Assembly: GCF_018320785.1 (NCBI RefSeq) | Contig: NC_054876.1 | Span: forward strand, 18,808,212 to 18,872,211 | DNA from: Cheilinus undulatus | Taxonomy: Eukaryota; Chordata; Actinopteri; Labriformes; Labridae | DNA length: 64,000 bases | Reading direction: 5' to 3' | Shown: piece after piece, positions 35,271-48,359 of the stretch | How positions within the stretch are numbered: the stretch's first letter is position 1 | How the letters are laid out: each line of letters starts with the position of its first letter | The notes under the pieces: generated by a model | The model's input: the letters and a program-made list of their open reading frames with translations, nothing else | Database searches by the model: none | Told to the model about the DNA's origin: nothing | Position numbers and translations under genes: made by a program

Positions 35271-35849
35271 TATATCTTTAAGCTCCAAAATCTGAAAAAT
35301 TCATCTATGGGTCAGGGTGAACATTTGTGCAAAGTTTGCTAAAAATCTGTGAAAATGTTCTTGAGTTATCACACTCAGAGGAACGGTCTAAGAAGAGAAC
35401 CTGGGTACATGATTCCCCTGGCCTTGTCTATCACTGCATAAAGGCATAAAAACATGCTCTGTGGTTGTTTTAGCACAACACCACAAGTTCACATTTCAGT
35501 ATAATACCAGTAAAGTTCAACAATATTGATGTCTGTTTTAGTACCAAGGCAACAAAACTAGAAGTCTTAGGCACTCAGTGTTGTGTATTCTCATGATTAT
35601 TGTGTAACCAAAACTTTCAAAATCTGCGCATCATATTTGTGTACTTGGTTTGTATGAGAGGAGAACAAAACAGGAAGCAGATAAGGAAATAAAGGCGGAA
35701 GCCACAGTACACTCAAGCTCCTATCAGATGTTAAAGATGTATGGACTGCTTTAATATGTGTCTACGTTCTAGTAATTCATACAATCCTTGGTAATTTTAT
35801 GCCCTACTGCCAGCACTTGCATAAGGCCAGAGGCATTATGTATTGGAGT

Positions 35850-36100
35850 TGTCAGCCCGACCAGCTGTCCTCTCTGACCATTCTTTTCAGTGCAATAGCA
35901 AGAACATTTTAAGGGATTTTCTTTGAACGTTGCATTAATATAGACTCCGAACAATGGAGAAACTGCTTTAGTTCTGGAGGTCATAGGTCAAAAGTCAAGG
36001 CCATTGGGCCTCATGTTATCCCTCTCTTGTTAACATATCTCAAGAATGTTTGAAGGATTTTCTTTAAACTTGGCACCACTGCACTCTCTGGCTCAACTTA
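35850..36100 (+). repeat. Relic of the half-site-rich minisatellite
   Basis: Contains GGAGGTCATAGGTCAAAAGT and ATATCTCAAGAATGTTTGAA with TTTTCTTTAAACTTGGCACC, the same consensus as the esrra intron 3 array. Confidence 0.55.
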
Positions 36101-36204
36101 AGCTGAATATATTTGGAAATATAAAGCTAGGGTCAAAAAATATCCTAGCCTTTCTTTTTGACCCATCACTGTACTTTCACTGTCAGACAACTGTACCTCA
36201 TGGA

Positions 36205-36845
36205 AACATACAACTTAGCACAAAAGTAAGGAAATTTGTGTTTGGTGGATTATTTCTTTGTTGTAACAACGTGTCTTGACAATAAATCTTACACCGCTGG
36301 AAAGCCTGTTTGTTTCTCTTTCAAAATTTGTAAAGAGCATGCATTTGTGGGATGAGCAGCAGAGCTGAGTATGTGGGTTGCACTCTTGAAAAATGTGCCA
36401 AACCTTTGCTGCCAATGCCAAATAGCTTGTTCTGCCATTGACTCTTGTTTGGTGTTTGGTGGATTGGATGATGGAAGTCTGAAGAAACAAGACATATTGC
36501 CAATTTAACAATTTATTCATTTAACAAATGAGAACCTCAGTAGAGTGTGAAAGAACCATACATTGCCACAACAGCCTGGCACCTCCCGCTCATACCGGTC
36601 AACAACATGTTCACACGCTGCTGTGGGATGGCATCCCATTCTTTAACCAGCATTTTTTCTCTGGGAGGAACAGTATGCCCAAGCTGATCACACAAGTGTT
36701 CACTGGGGTTGAAATTAAAAAGCAGTGTTTATTTGTTGACTGCCAGAAATTGCAGCCGAACTCATGAACACTGTCTAAACTGCTAAGTGCATTAAAATAT
36801 GACTTAAGACTGTGAAGTTTCTCTACTTTTTGTACCACTGATAAT
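36205..36845 (-). mobile_element. Internally deleted Tc1-like element
   Basis: On the minus strand a transposase C-terminus reads EWDAIPQQRVNMLVTGMSGR then CQAVVAMYGSFTLY. The left end CAACTTAGCACAAAAGTAAG and the inverse of the right end (GTACAAAAAGTAGAGAAAC) look like imperfect inverted termini. Ends are approximate. Confidence 0.6.
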
Positions 36846-38430
36846 TAAAATAATGGAGAGTTTATCATTTTGAGAGAAATCCCCCTAATGTAAAAATATT
36901 GCCTTTTTTGACAATTTAGACAGTGTATGGGTTTTTCTGCAAATTCTGATAATCAGAAACAAAACATTGCCAAATATTCTGTGGCCGTATCAATCAGGTA
37001 TCAGTGCCTTTAGATATTTGCTATTCACTGCTGTTTTTGCTTTTAGATAAATGAGGAGGGGCCTCCAAAGTACCAAAACCTCCACTAATGAGTTGTAAAG
37101 ATTGAATTCTATAATAGTTAAACATGTGCCATTTACAAGGGTTTTAACTAACACTGTGACTCTATCAACACTTAAGATTAGTCCTTATTGAAACAAAGAT
37201 ACCCTTCTGATAATTTAGGTCTAAGATTCTGCAAAATGTCTTACAGCAACTTCAAAACCAACCACATTACATTTTTGGGAATCTGTTACAGAGCTGCTTG
37301 GTTTCAAATCTAATAACATGATTTCCTTTTGATTTTTATTGACTTTTTTCCATTTGAAAACATAATGTGTAATAAGCAGTATTCATTCCAGGTCTCTGTG
37401 CAACAAAAAAGCACATCCTAGTTTTTTTCTTACATGGAAAAGTGAGCCCACATTTAGGACAAAGCTGAAATCAAATATAATGTGCAGAGCTACATTAGCA
37501 CTTTAACTGCTACAGACATCAGGCTACTTTACTACCCACATTGCCCACAATGACATGCTGACATTAAGCATATAAGTAGAACTATAGTAACAAAGCACTG
37601 CTGAGACTAGTTGAATTGTCATTGGGTTTGCCAGAGTTAGGAAAGTCACTGGAGTAAATCCTTCGGATATAACAAATGTCTGCACTAAGTAGGGGATATA
37701 GGCTATCACTGTCCAGCAACTTGTTCACTGACAGACAAAAACACAGCTAGAAAACAGCAATACTGAGAGAAATGCATAAGATTCTATTGAAACATTTATC
37801 AGGGATTGTCCCTTCACAAAGAAGACTGATTGACTGAATGTGAGGCTTGTTGCATTGTTGCATTAAGTGTTAATTTAGCATCTCAGTGTGGTTCTGCATT
37901 GTCATCGTTTTGTCTTAACTCAAAAACAGTCTTTAATCTCATTGTCTGGATATATTATCAGCCCAGGGAAGGGCCGTCTTGTAATATGATGGAAGGTGTG
38001 AAGACATGAAACAGTCTCACTACAGACCACTTTATGTTGAGTGGAGACAGTTCACACATGCTGCAGGAATAAAATATCATACATACAGTACTGTATTGTG
38101 GATGTACAGTATGAATGCCCTTGAGATGTCAATATGGTCCTTTTAGCATGTGCTGGGGCTCTACAGTTGATCCATGTAAGTGATACTCTGCTGGGGACTC
38201 TACCTTGGAGTTTATGTCTGAAAACAGCTCCAAGGACAAATATGGGTGCAATATGGGTGCGAGGGGTGAGCTGTGGCTGCAGTGCTTTCGTTATATTCAT
38301 TGTCGTTTTAAGCAGAAATGCATTCATAGAAAAAAAATCTGCTATGTAAAGTATAAAATTGTTACCAATGCAAAACTACCCTCATTCTCCTTCAGTGCAT
38401 AAAAGCAGGTTATTTTGTCTCTGAAGATGA

Positions 38431-38444
38431 CCAGCAGATGGCGC
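38431..38444 (+). promoter_or_regulatory. CTCF-like motif 1
   Basis: CCAGCAGATGGCGC fits the CTCF core consensus CCASYAGRKGGCRS. Lies between kcnk4 and esrra. Confidence 0.35.
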
Positions 38445-38856
38445 AAGCTGATATGTTTCCCTCACTATAACAGCCGACTGTACCTGACAGTAAAGTTCTG
38501 TACATCCAAGGTCTTTTACTGGCACTGCATGAGTTTGTTAGCAACCACACGAATTATTCAAACAATTCAAACCACACAATCTGAAGTTTATTTTTTCCCT
38601 CCTGCATATTTTCCTTTAAAGTAACTATTCAAACTATTTTAAAGGTGCAGAAAACAAACAATTCTCTATTTATCCTTTGAGAAGCTGACTCTTTCCAGCA
38701 ACAACTGCATATAAGGGAATGCAGCATTCTGGCATTGTGAACAGGAAGTCAGCAGTCAGTGATGATGAGCTGTGGCAGTGTGTGACCTTTTACTGGAGGA
38801 CACTCACTCAGCTGCTCTAACGTCATCAGTATCGACGCTGCAGTTCTCCAAACATG

Positions 38857-38870
38857 CCACCAGAGGGCGC
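38857..38870 (+). promoter_or_regulatory. CTCF-like motif 2
   Basis: CCACCAGAGGGCGC is one base from the textbook CTCF core, in the same direction as the motif 413 bp upstream. Confidence 0.4.
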
Positions 38871-39109
38871 ATGAGTAATGGATAGTGCTTGCAGTGCTGA
38901 TGTAGGCTGCACTACTGACCTAGAGATAAAGGGAACATCCACTATAAATCAGAGCTGAGTGTTAAATCTGCAGTATTTAGAATCTGGGTTTGCTGGAGGG
39001 ACTGAGTAATGACTGTTCTCACTAGGCATCTCAACCTCTAAAGACCCTGCATCTGCATATGAGGTCATAACAGTTTGCACAACATAGTCATATCTCTGCT
39101 ATTAGACAT

Positions 39110-39480
39110 TTGGGATAATTGTCTGGAATTTCCATATAAGTTTAAGATACTTGTTTGGATATTTGAGGGATTTGCTTGGAAATTTTAAATATTTTCATTG
39201 ACATTTAGGGGATACTTCTTGTATATTTTGTAGGGTTTCACTGGATGTTTGGAAGGAAATTTGCATGGGATATTTATGGTAATTAGAATGTTGCATTATG
39301 GTAAAGTTTCACTAAAACGTTTGGGTACTTGGGGAATATTCAAAGACATTTCTGGGTTCTTTTTGTCGGATACATTTAAAGTATGTTTTTCACCGAAACT
39401 TTGGGGTAATTTGTGTGGATTTTAGAAAGGAAATTTTATGATAAATTCGCAATTTATTGGAAATTTAGTTTATTCCTGGC
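39110..39480. repeat. Degenerate tandem-like AT-rich repeat
   Basis: Loose repeats of a phrase like TTTGGATATTTGAGGGATTT and TTTAGGGGATA over about 370 bp, with no exact period. No coding potential. Confidence 0.4.
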
Positions 39481-42400
39481 ATCAACAAATCCTTGTGTTC
39501 CCAAATAAGAAGAAAAATGACTTCACCATACCTTTCTCAATGACTGACACCATTAACTACTGACTGAAGACCCCAAAAACTGATTGACACACAGACAAAA
39601 TGCTCAGAAGCCAATCCAGTGCTGTATTTTCTGCAGAAACGGGACCTTTAGGAGATTTGCAGTCATCATTTTCTTGGTAAAAACTAATTCCTGTTCAACA
39701 TGGCTGAGGTTTTAAACTTCAAGCCCTCCTTATCCCAAATAGGTGAAACTTAGAAAATGCATTTCAAATGAAAACACAGGCCTTGGATGGCTAAATAAAC
39801 CCCTATACTCACAGGGAGTTAGTCATTTCTGTAGAACTTGATGGTATTTTTGCTGTTTTCCAATTTCATGGGATAAAAAGACTCATAGTGATCTCATACT
39901 GTCCCCCATAAGCCTATCTATTAATCAATCAAAATTTATTATAAAGCAGCTTTCTGACAGCTTCAATAGTCATCCAAATATGCAATGTTTCATGTGGGAA
40001 TGGAAAGGGGATTTACTAAAATTTTTAAGGTAGAAAATTATTTCGAGGTTAATGCACAATAAGATGTATTCAATAAAAAAAGTATAAAATAAAAGATGAA
40101 CAATAAAAATAACAAGAAGAGACAAGAAATAAAAGTGCTATAAATTTAAATTAATGCAAATATAAAACATTGAAATGCCATTTTAAGATAATAAAATAAT
40201 TTTGAGGATTAAAATGAACATATAGTATACTGCAATCTTTTCAAGCTTAGTTTCTCTTTAAATCAACTATAAATGTAGTAAACATTAAGGGAATGTGTTA
40301 ATGTAACAACACAGTCATAAAGTTTGTGTTAGTAAATAATATTATCCCTTGTAACTTTATGACCCGTCACTATTGTCACCTGTTTGACCATTCCTCCAGT
40401 TCAGCTGTGGAGCCGCTGACCACCATGACTGTAGTTCAGTCATAAACCCCCCCTTCACTCTATATCTGCTCCTAGTAGTTTAAAAGCAAATACAATAAGA
40501 AAAAGAGGAGAAAGAATGGTGATAACTTTATTTATATGGGCCAAAAAGTAGTTTACATGCATGACTGATGGCATAGCAATGGGTTATATGGATTACAATG
40601 CAAAAGACGTAGTTTGTAATGTATTTTTGTAGACATACTTAAATAAGGATGTTAATAACACAATGATTAGAACAAAAAAATACAGAAGCACAGTGCAAAT
40701 TTTCACATCTCAGCAAGTCTTTTTTTTCTAATTAAAGGACTTCAGTATGCTTAATATAGGCTACTAAAATCTGAAAAATCCAGATAAATGCCTTATTAAA
40801 AGAAGATTTAGATCTATTTTTAAGAAACTTAACAAGTGAATGTTGTTTGCCACCTTGACAGCTATTTTTCAGATTATTAATAGTAATTCACACCCTGCAT
40901 TTGAGCTTTATACAGCTTGAAATAAGTGGTTTGCTAGGTCTTTTCAGGTGAGTGTTGTTAGAATTTAAAATAAATCAAAGAAAGCATATATTTTAAAGCA
41001 TCCTTTAACAAATAATTATAAAGGTATTATAGCCTAATATAGGTGAAGGATTTCCTTTATCACTTAGCTGTGCATAATGGTGTTGATGTACTAAAGACAC
41101 AATGGTTTGTATTCCTGTAACCACTCAGCTGACACCTGTCTGAGGTCACGACCTGCTGTAAGGAGCACCCCAAGGACCCCAGCTGGCATCCACAATATGT
41201 TTCTACTTCTCAACCCTAGGTTGAACACCCCTCTCAGCAGCTAAACGCAGTCAAGGGACAGCTTTATTTACAGTATGGTACAGCAGTAAATCTTAAAACA
41301 TAAAGTGTAACAAATCGAATGTTCCACATTTGGAGTGAATCTAATGAATATAGCATGATCGCTCTCGCCTCTAACAGGATGATGGTGCACACTCTGCACC
41401 AGTGTGATGCAGCTCCGCAGAAGAGCAGTGTCTGCAGCAGAGACTGGATGACCTTGCTTCAAGGTCGAAATGACACTGCCGTCAGTTTTTCCTCTCATGC
41501 GCCACAAAGCCTGTCCCGAGCCCCGAGCCCGCTGCACACTGCATGTGACCAACATCAAGACGCAGACACAAACGCGCTGCTGTCCTGCACTACTGACAGC
41601 ACTGGGGAATGGAAGTGTGGCTTTAGCGCTTATTGGTTTAAACAGACTAGACTGAGGTTTATTGGTCTATAATTACAGCCAGATAATTCCGGGATCTCAG
41701 AGGAAACGCTCACTTATCCAAACGGCACCGTCTCATCCTGCGTCCTGTTTTATTCTCTTTCTTTTATAATTCAAAGACAAGGTTGCCAACTATTCTGTGA
41801 CAACTTGTCTCCTCTCTGTCCCAGCTGTTAGCAGGCATGTTGGAGAGAGCAGGGACAGTCTATTTCGAGAAGCAGTAGCTACTAAGTTAGACAGAAAAAT
41901 CATTTTATTATCCACGTTTGCTACATTTAACACAAGTTGCATGTGTATTACATATCTAAGATGTGTGTCAAGGTGTTAACAAAGCTTTTAACAACTCTTT
42001 TCAAGCCTTATGTTATTTTTCCTTTACTATCCCTTGATTATTTCCACTTTTCATCCCATTGCAATGAGCCCTTGCTCTCCTCTTCCTTGGCTCCTGCCCA
42101 AATAGTGTAGTGGAGGAGTGAGCCGGGTTAGTGTCACAAGACCGGCAGCATGACTATATTTTCCATAGAGGTGTGCAGCAGGGGACATGCAGCCTGTCTT
42201 GATTGTCTATGCAGCAGTTCTCTAAAGCTCTCATAACTGGGATAACAGCAACTAGCCCTATGTACAACCACTCTGATACTAAACCGTTTAAGGTTATAAT
42301 AACAAAGAAAAACATGAGGAGGAGGAAGTGTTGTCTAAGGCGATTTAAACTAATAATTAAACACGTAGGTGTATAAATAAGCCCCAGTGGTCATTTCATA

Positions 42401-42559
42401 TTTTTATTTTCTGTAGGTGATATATAATCAGATTATGTCATGCAGCACTAACAGCTGGTATGTAAACAGTTAACCTGGATTTAACGCTCTTTTTCAGCGT
42501 ATTTAGATAAATATACCTGGACCACATTGGGATTACTAGGTCATATTTTTTTATTCACG

Positions 42560-43217
42560 AGTTGCAGGCTCTTATTATAATGCTGATGACGCGAGTGGAA
42601 GGTGCGTATGGACGTAACAGGGACTCAGCGGACGCAAATTGGACAGAGGGAGGAGAGAAGGCACGGGATACAGATGACGTCACGAAGCTGGGTCAAGCCA
42701 GCAGGAAAAAGCTACTCAACCGCCGGATGTTATTAGTCAATGGTTAAAAACATAAAACAGAAACGTGAGTTAATTTTTAAATATGAGGTGTTTATTAGTA
42801 TTTTTGAACATGTGTATTATTTTTTATAATTGATAGTTGCGATCTTACATTTGACACCGTCTTTGTTTTGGACACTGTTGAGCACGGAATGAATGTACAT
42901 GCTAACTGAAGTTTTATTGTGAAACGTTTAACCGGAAATGTAGTGTTTCTCCTCTGACTCATTTTGCTGTGACTAACTACAACCTCGACTGTGGCAGCCG
43001 AAGACGAAAATTTATAACACCAGGGTAGCGAACCGAACAGGCGGATTGTCTCCGGTTGTTGACAGCGCCTTATTACACGGTAACGTAGTGATGGAATGAG
43101 GGAAACCGAGCGACGCTTGGACAGCGCCGTTAGACCGGTTACAGCGTCAGCGTCAGCCGCAAAGACTTGACTGACTTCAGATTTTAAAACAGCCCTGAGA
43201 TGTTTTAACATTTCCCA
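42560..43217 (+). promoter_or_regulatory. Candidate esrra promoter and non-coding exon 1
   Basis: Locally CpG-rich compared with its AT-rich surroundings. It holds a perfect CRE palindrome TGACGTCA at 42675-42682 and an ETS/GABP-type core CCGGAAAT at 42932-42939. It ends in a consensus donor (TTTCCCA/gtaagt) at 43217/43218. The next esrra acceptor on this strand is at 51575, so this fits a 5' UTR exon with an 8.4-kb first intron. The transcription start is not identifiable; an antisense open frame here is not recognisable as a gene. Confidence 0.45.
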
Positions 43218-46189
43218 GTAAGTAGCTTCACGTACCTTTCACTGCATATTTAAAGCACGCGGTATGTTTGGGCTTTATTTATGTAATATTAAAATAGCTT
43301 TAAAGATATTTGAAAGATGTCAGCTGTTTAAGCAGTTGCTATGTGCACGCACAATCTCCAGGCAGAGCTAAGTTCGCGTGGCCACGTTAATGGGGGTAGG
43401 GGGCACGAGCCGCTGGATAAATATTAATTACATTGTGTAATAATTTGCAGTGCAAGCTTTTTGCCCAGGTTAAACCCCGCTTATGAACTATGCCCGGACT
43501 AATTTACGCACAAATACATGCTATTACACTCTGTGCCATGGCTTGTGTTTGATATGTCGATAATTTGTCCTAATAAACAGCGCGCGTGGTCACTTACTGG
43601 CTTCATTAAGAATGCAGGGCCATGCTTGAGTACGATGCAGCGGATAATAATGTCCGCTTACAGCTTACAGCACGCCATCGTCACTTAAAATGCGAATTCT
43701 GCTTGCACAATAACACCCAGCACTTCAACTGTCCACACTTCAGCCGCAGCTTTTTAACGTATGCATTTTAACCCCTTAAAGTTACTCTTTCTTCCTCGTC
43801 TTAACATACTGAACTCTGCAAGTCACCAAGCATGCTAGGCCAGGATTGAGGTCACCGATCTTAAGGCATAATCCACTATGGCAATTAACCTTTCACCGGT
43901 CCGAGATCAGTAGGCAAGGTCACCCCTGGGTGCTGTTCTCGCTGTCTCCACAGTGCGCCGCATTAAAACCCCTCAAACTGAGTTTTATGTACTGTCAGTG
44001 TGATGCACTATCAGTGACAAAGACTGACGATGCCCCCTACCAGAACTGTCAAAAACAGCTTTAAAATAAAGGGAGAAAAGGAAGGGGTAGTCTTAGTGCT
44101 CTGCCGGTAACTTTTATATATGGGGAACGGTGTATTAAGAGATGATGTATAAAAGCCAGTCACTTAAAATTTTACAACTGTTATTTTCTAACTGATACAT
44201 TTGATTTAAATGCATATTCTTTTTCTGAAATGTCAATTTAAAAAAGAGAGCTGTGGGTTATGATCACTTGCATCTGAGTTTGTTGCAACAGATGAAGGGT
44301 TGTTACCCATGTTAAGTTTCCCCAAAAAGCTTTGATTTGTATTTTGATGTTGTGTGCCCTATAATATTTCTAACCCATAGCCACATTTATATTAAAAAGT
44401 GACTAAACTGATGTTTCCATTATTGCTTTCTGTATTAATGTAAATTAAGAGGGGTCTGGTCTTTAATTATTTACAGGGAGTTATCTCTAAACTTCAGCTT
44501 ATGACTTTGCATGAGTGAGAGACAAGGTGTTGGCTTTACTCTGCCTGTCCTTCAAGCATTCCTGTGACTGTGACCTTTGGAGTCTGTCACGCAGCGCAAG
44601 GGGGAGGGTACTGAAGCAGTATGCACAAAACTGGATAGATATAGTGGAATATGTATTTCAGGAAGGAAAGTCAGTGTTATGATAAAAACACAACTTACCA
44701 TAGTGGAAACAACCCTTCTGCTAATAGAGGCTTTGTTGGGAGATTGGCACTACTAATAATCCAATATATACAGCCAGTCCTCAGACTTCAAAGAGTATTA
44801 TTAGGCAGGACAGTATGCAGCCATTAAGATGACAAATGGCAGGTGGGAACATGAAAAGTGACTTGGCCGTAAGTTATGTGATGGCACTCAAAAACCTTTG
44901 CTTACTTTGCAGGAGTCCTGAGAGCTGCAGACTTAAACAGAAAGCAATATTGCCTCATTGAGCCACCACCAGGAGTCACAAATACATAAAGGCATCTCAG
45001 TCCAGCTCAGCAAACAGGTAAACTGTTTCTCCTATTCATGCTGATTCAATATCACACATAGGTGCTTCCACTGTGATTTTGTCCATGTTTTGTTTTGTTT
45101 GCTGCATATTCCCAACTTGTAAGGCTTTCATCGATTTTTAGCTGATGGTAAAGGTCTTTTTTTTTTTTTTTAAGTCCCAATAGACAACATGGTATTTTGT
45201 TAGTGACATGCCGAAATGACAAAAGAAAACATGCTCTCAAAAAAAGGAGATACTGACGGCTTGGTGCGTATGTATCTTTTGCAGTCAAGCAATGCATAGG
45301 ATGTGCTGTGATTTGAAATGGGATGTGATAGTCCTGCAAAGCCTAAACGGATAAATGAAGGACAAATAGTGTACAGAGGGGAGGGAGGATTGCAGTATAA
45401 ATCGATGGGAGAATGTCCAAAATCCTGAGTGAGGACAACGGAACAATCAAGGGATAAGTCCTAAGTTGAACTTTGAAAATCTTTATCTTTTGGATGCTTG
45501 ATGTGGCTAAAAGAAAAGAAAAAAAAATGCCTTCTGCACTTTTTGTCTTTTAGGATTAAAACCTACAAATGTCTGTAGTGCCCTAATTTGCAGTGCACAT
45601 TATTTATTATAATCGTGCCACTTGCTGGTAAAAAGATTAGTTGAACTTTGCCACTCATCCTTGAAGATCTCATGTATTCTTGCAGTTTCAATAAGTGCAG
45701 ACTTTGGACTCAGGATGGCTAATACACTGATAGTGAACTAATTTATGACCTTGAAACTAAGCTAATGAATTATATGAAGAAAAATTGCATTTGTAGTGTT
45801 TAAAATTATGCCCATGAAGTCTTTTAATATAGTAAATGAAAAAAACAAAAACAGACCTTGTCATGCAATTATTGTAGTCAGAGATCTGAATAAATGTAGG
45901 GCAATGTGAAGTTTACTGTTAGGAATAAACCGTGAATTCCCCCTTCTAAACTCCAAACAAAGAGCTTTTGTGATTTTCCACCATGTGAGTTTGGGTTTCT
46001 TTTTTTTAACACTAAAAGCCTTAGTGCAAAGTTAAAAGTAACTAACTTTTAGTCCATTTGGCAGATCATAAAAAAGAAGACAGACAACCATGTCATGTCA
46101 GACCGTGTTCACAGAGCTCCTTGAACTAATGAGTTTTAGCTCCAGTACAGCTATCCATAATCATCTACCAGCTGTTAGAGAAAGCCGAT

Positions 46190-46330
46190 TGTAGCCCGGC
46201 CCATCTCTCCCACTCACAGCCGACACGAGCTAGCCGCCGCTGGCAGTCTGGAGACCAGTTTTCAGTCAAACCTGTGCCATGATATCACACCCTCGGGAGG
46301 CTTAAGAGCTGTACTACTCACCACTATCAG
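46190..46330 (+). promoter_or_regulatory. Alternative candidate esrra first exon
   Basis: A second CpG-containing island-like patch (about 46190-46450) with a strong donor (CTATCAG/gtaagatg) at 46330/46331, on the esrra strand and inside the presumed first intron. It could be an alternative promoter/exon or an internal 5' UTR exon. No coding frame is apparent. Confidence 0.3.
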
Positions 46331-47577
46331 GTAAGATGCAGCCTAGTCCGGGTTAGAGAGACAAAAATAAACCCGAGGAGTAGAGGAGGCGAGAGCTGGT
46401 CAGCCAGGATTAACGCGAGCTAACCACCGCTAGCTTAGTTAGCATAGAGGAGCTAACCTGCTGTTATCAAAATGTGTTAGCTGGGGTAAAGCTAATGCTA
46501 ACGTTACTCAAAACATGCTCAGTTTACAGTACACATGACACGCTTTAAAGGTGAGCTGTATACATAACAAAGCCTGTCAGCCAACATCTATAGATTTTTG
46601 CTCAGTTAAACCTGCTTTTATCAAATGAATAGAAACTACATAGGCAGAGGATGTAACCATTTCTTGACTACAGTCGATGTCCCTCATTTGTGAGCAGATG
46701 TGGACCTGGCCAGCGGTGCACATGGTAGAGGGATATTTGCTGTTCTGTGTCAGAGGCACTTTGATGGTTATCTGGGCTCATTTACCCGCCCTGATGATCC
46801 ATTCACAGAACATGTAAACTCAGTAAAAGTAAGCAAAACTTTAAACAGGCTACGTTTGCTGTGTGCCCCCTTTGCTCCTTTCCAAACAGCCCTACAATCA
46901 GGTCTGGAGGGGGCAAACTCCAAACAAAGCGTGGACTGCTAGCTCATACAGGAGTTCATTATCGGCTGAAGCTGTAAATATGATAAAGGCATGCTTAGTT
47001 GTTACTGTCAAGTACCTCTCCCAATGACTGAATGGTAGAAGTCTTTATCTACAACCATACTTCCTAGTATTACATGCCAATAGTGTACTTGTAGAGCATG
47101 TACACCATGTAAAATTTAGTTTGCAAGTTTAAATCTAGGACTCAACCATTGTCATACTATCAACTTAGACACACCGCTTGTTCTTTTCCTTTAGTGGGTC
47201 TAAATCCTAGTTTATACTCCAAACATTAAACATCTGTCATGCTGAAAACTCATTCTCATGTCTACAGACTGGCTGACTATTGGATAAAGGTGTCAAATAG
47301 AGCTAAATATGGGCTATCTTGCAATATAATAGTTTCTTATTTGGCATCAAACCTCAGAACAACATTTTTACAAGTTAAAAGTTACTATGATTAATAAACT
47401 GATTCTGTATTTCACTGATGAAGCCAAAGGGTATTTTTTCGCTTTGTGAGTGAAAAAGTATTACTGATGTTTGATTTTAATCTGTAATTAATAAAAAATG
47501 CAATCCCAATTGTGGTGACTGCACAAAAAACCAATGTAGTATATATTAATATAAAAGGTTTTATGATATAAGAAAAT

Positions 47578-48095
47578 TATGCCTGTCAAGAATAATCAAG
47601 TTAATCATGATTAATCAAGATCTAAAATTAGTGCCCTTTTTTTTTATCACATGCCCTACTGTCCCTTTAAACACTTGGGTCAATGCCCATCACCATCTCC
47701 ATGTGGTCACAGTGATGAAAAGTAAGTCCACCACTGCTCTCCACTGTGTCATTTCACTTTAAAAACTCACAGACAGCTTAATGGTCAAGTCAAACGTCAT
47801 CTGCACCTTTTTAATGGTCTCTGATTTCATTTTTAATCCATAACTAATTCCTTCTTCTGTGGTTAAGTTCATGCTTAGGTCTTCATTCTACCACTGAAAA
47901 GCAGCTCTGTATCCAAACAGGAAGTCAGTTACCCTTAGTTTAAGACAGTAGCAAAATCCAAAGTGATACAAAAACAGTAAATGCAAAATAGTGGAATCTT
48001 TAAATGCAATAGAAGGATGTGATTAACTGTGATTAACTACAGAAATTGAAAAATTAATCATGGTTACAAATATGAATCTTTGACAACCCTAAAGA
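47578..48095. repeat. MITE with TAATCATGATTAAT-type ends
   Basis: The left end has CTGTCAAGAATAATC then AATCATGATTAATCA; the right end has GTGATTAACTGTGATTAACT and TTTGACAACCCTAAAG. The inverted TTGACA ends and AATCA blocks match a widespread fish MITE type. In the presumed esrra intron 1. Confidence 0.5.
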
Positions 48096-48359
48096 ACATT
48101 CAGTATATGTTTAGTTGTGAAATATTTGTGTTATCAGAGTTATATTAGCAGATTATTGCAGTTATAATTCTCAAGTTGATACAGACACTGTTATTGATCG
48201 TAGAATTAAGTTTAATAAATCGTGCTTTTCTACAAGGCTTGTCCAATAAAAAAATCTAATGTAAAGTTATCAGCAAAGGCCTGTTAATCATAATAATCAC
48301 ACAGTACAGAGTTTATAACCTGCTCAATAGATGGACATGGACAAACACGAGTCAGTAAG

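Larger units (their letters stand above)
36850..42559. other. kcnk4-esrra spacer
   Basis: No gene recognised. Contains the two CTCF-like motifs, the degenerate repeat at 39110-39480 and AT-rich sequence at 40000-41100. Confidence 0.5.

Noticed and set aside
42795-43211. 138-codon open frame on the minus strand opposite the candidate esrra exon 1
   Set aside because: No recognisable domain; lies in a CpG-rich patch where stops are rarer; the + strand has the better donor evidence. Could be revisited with transcript data.
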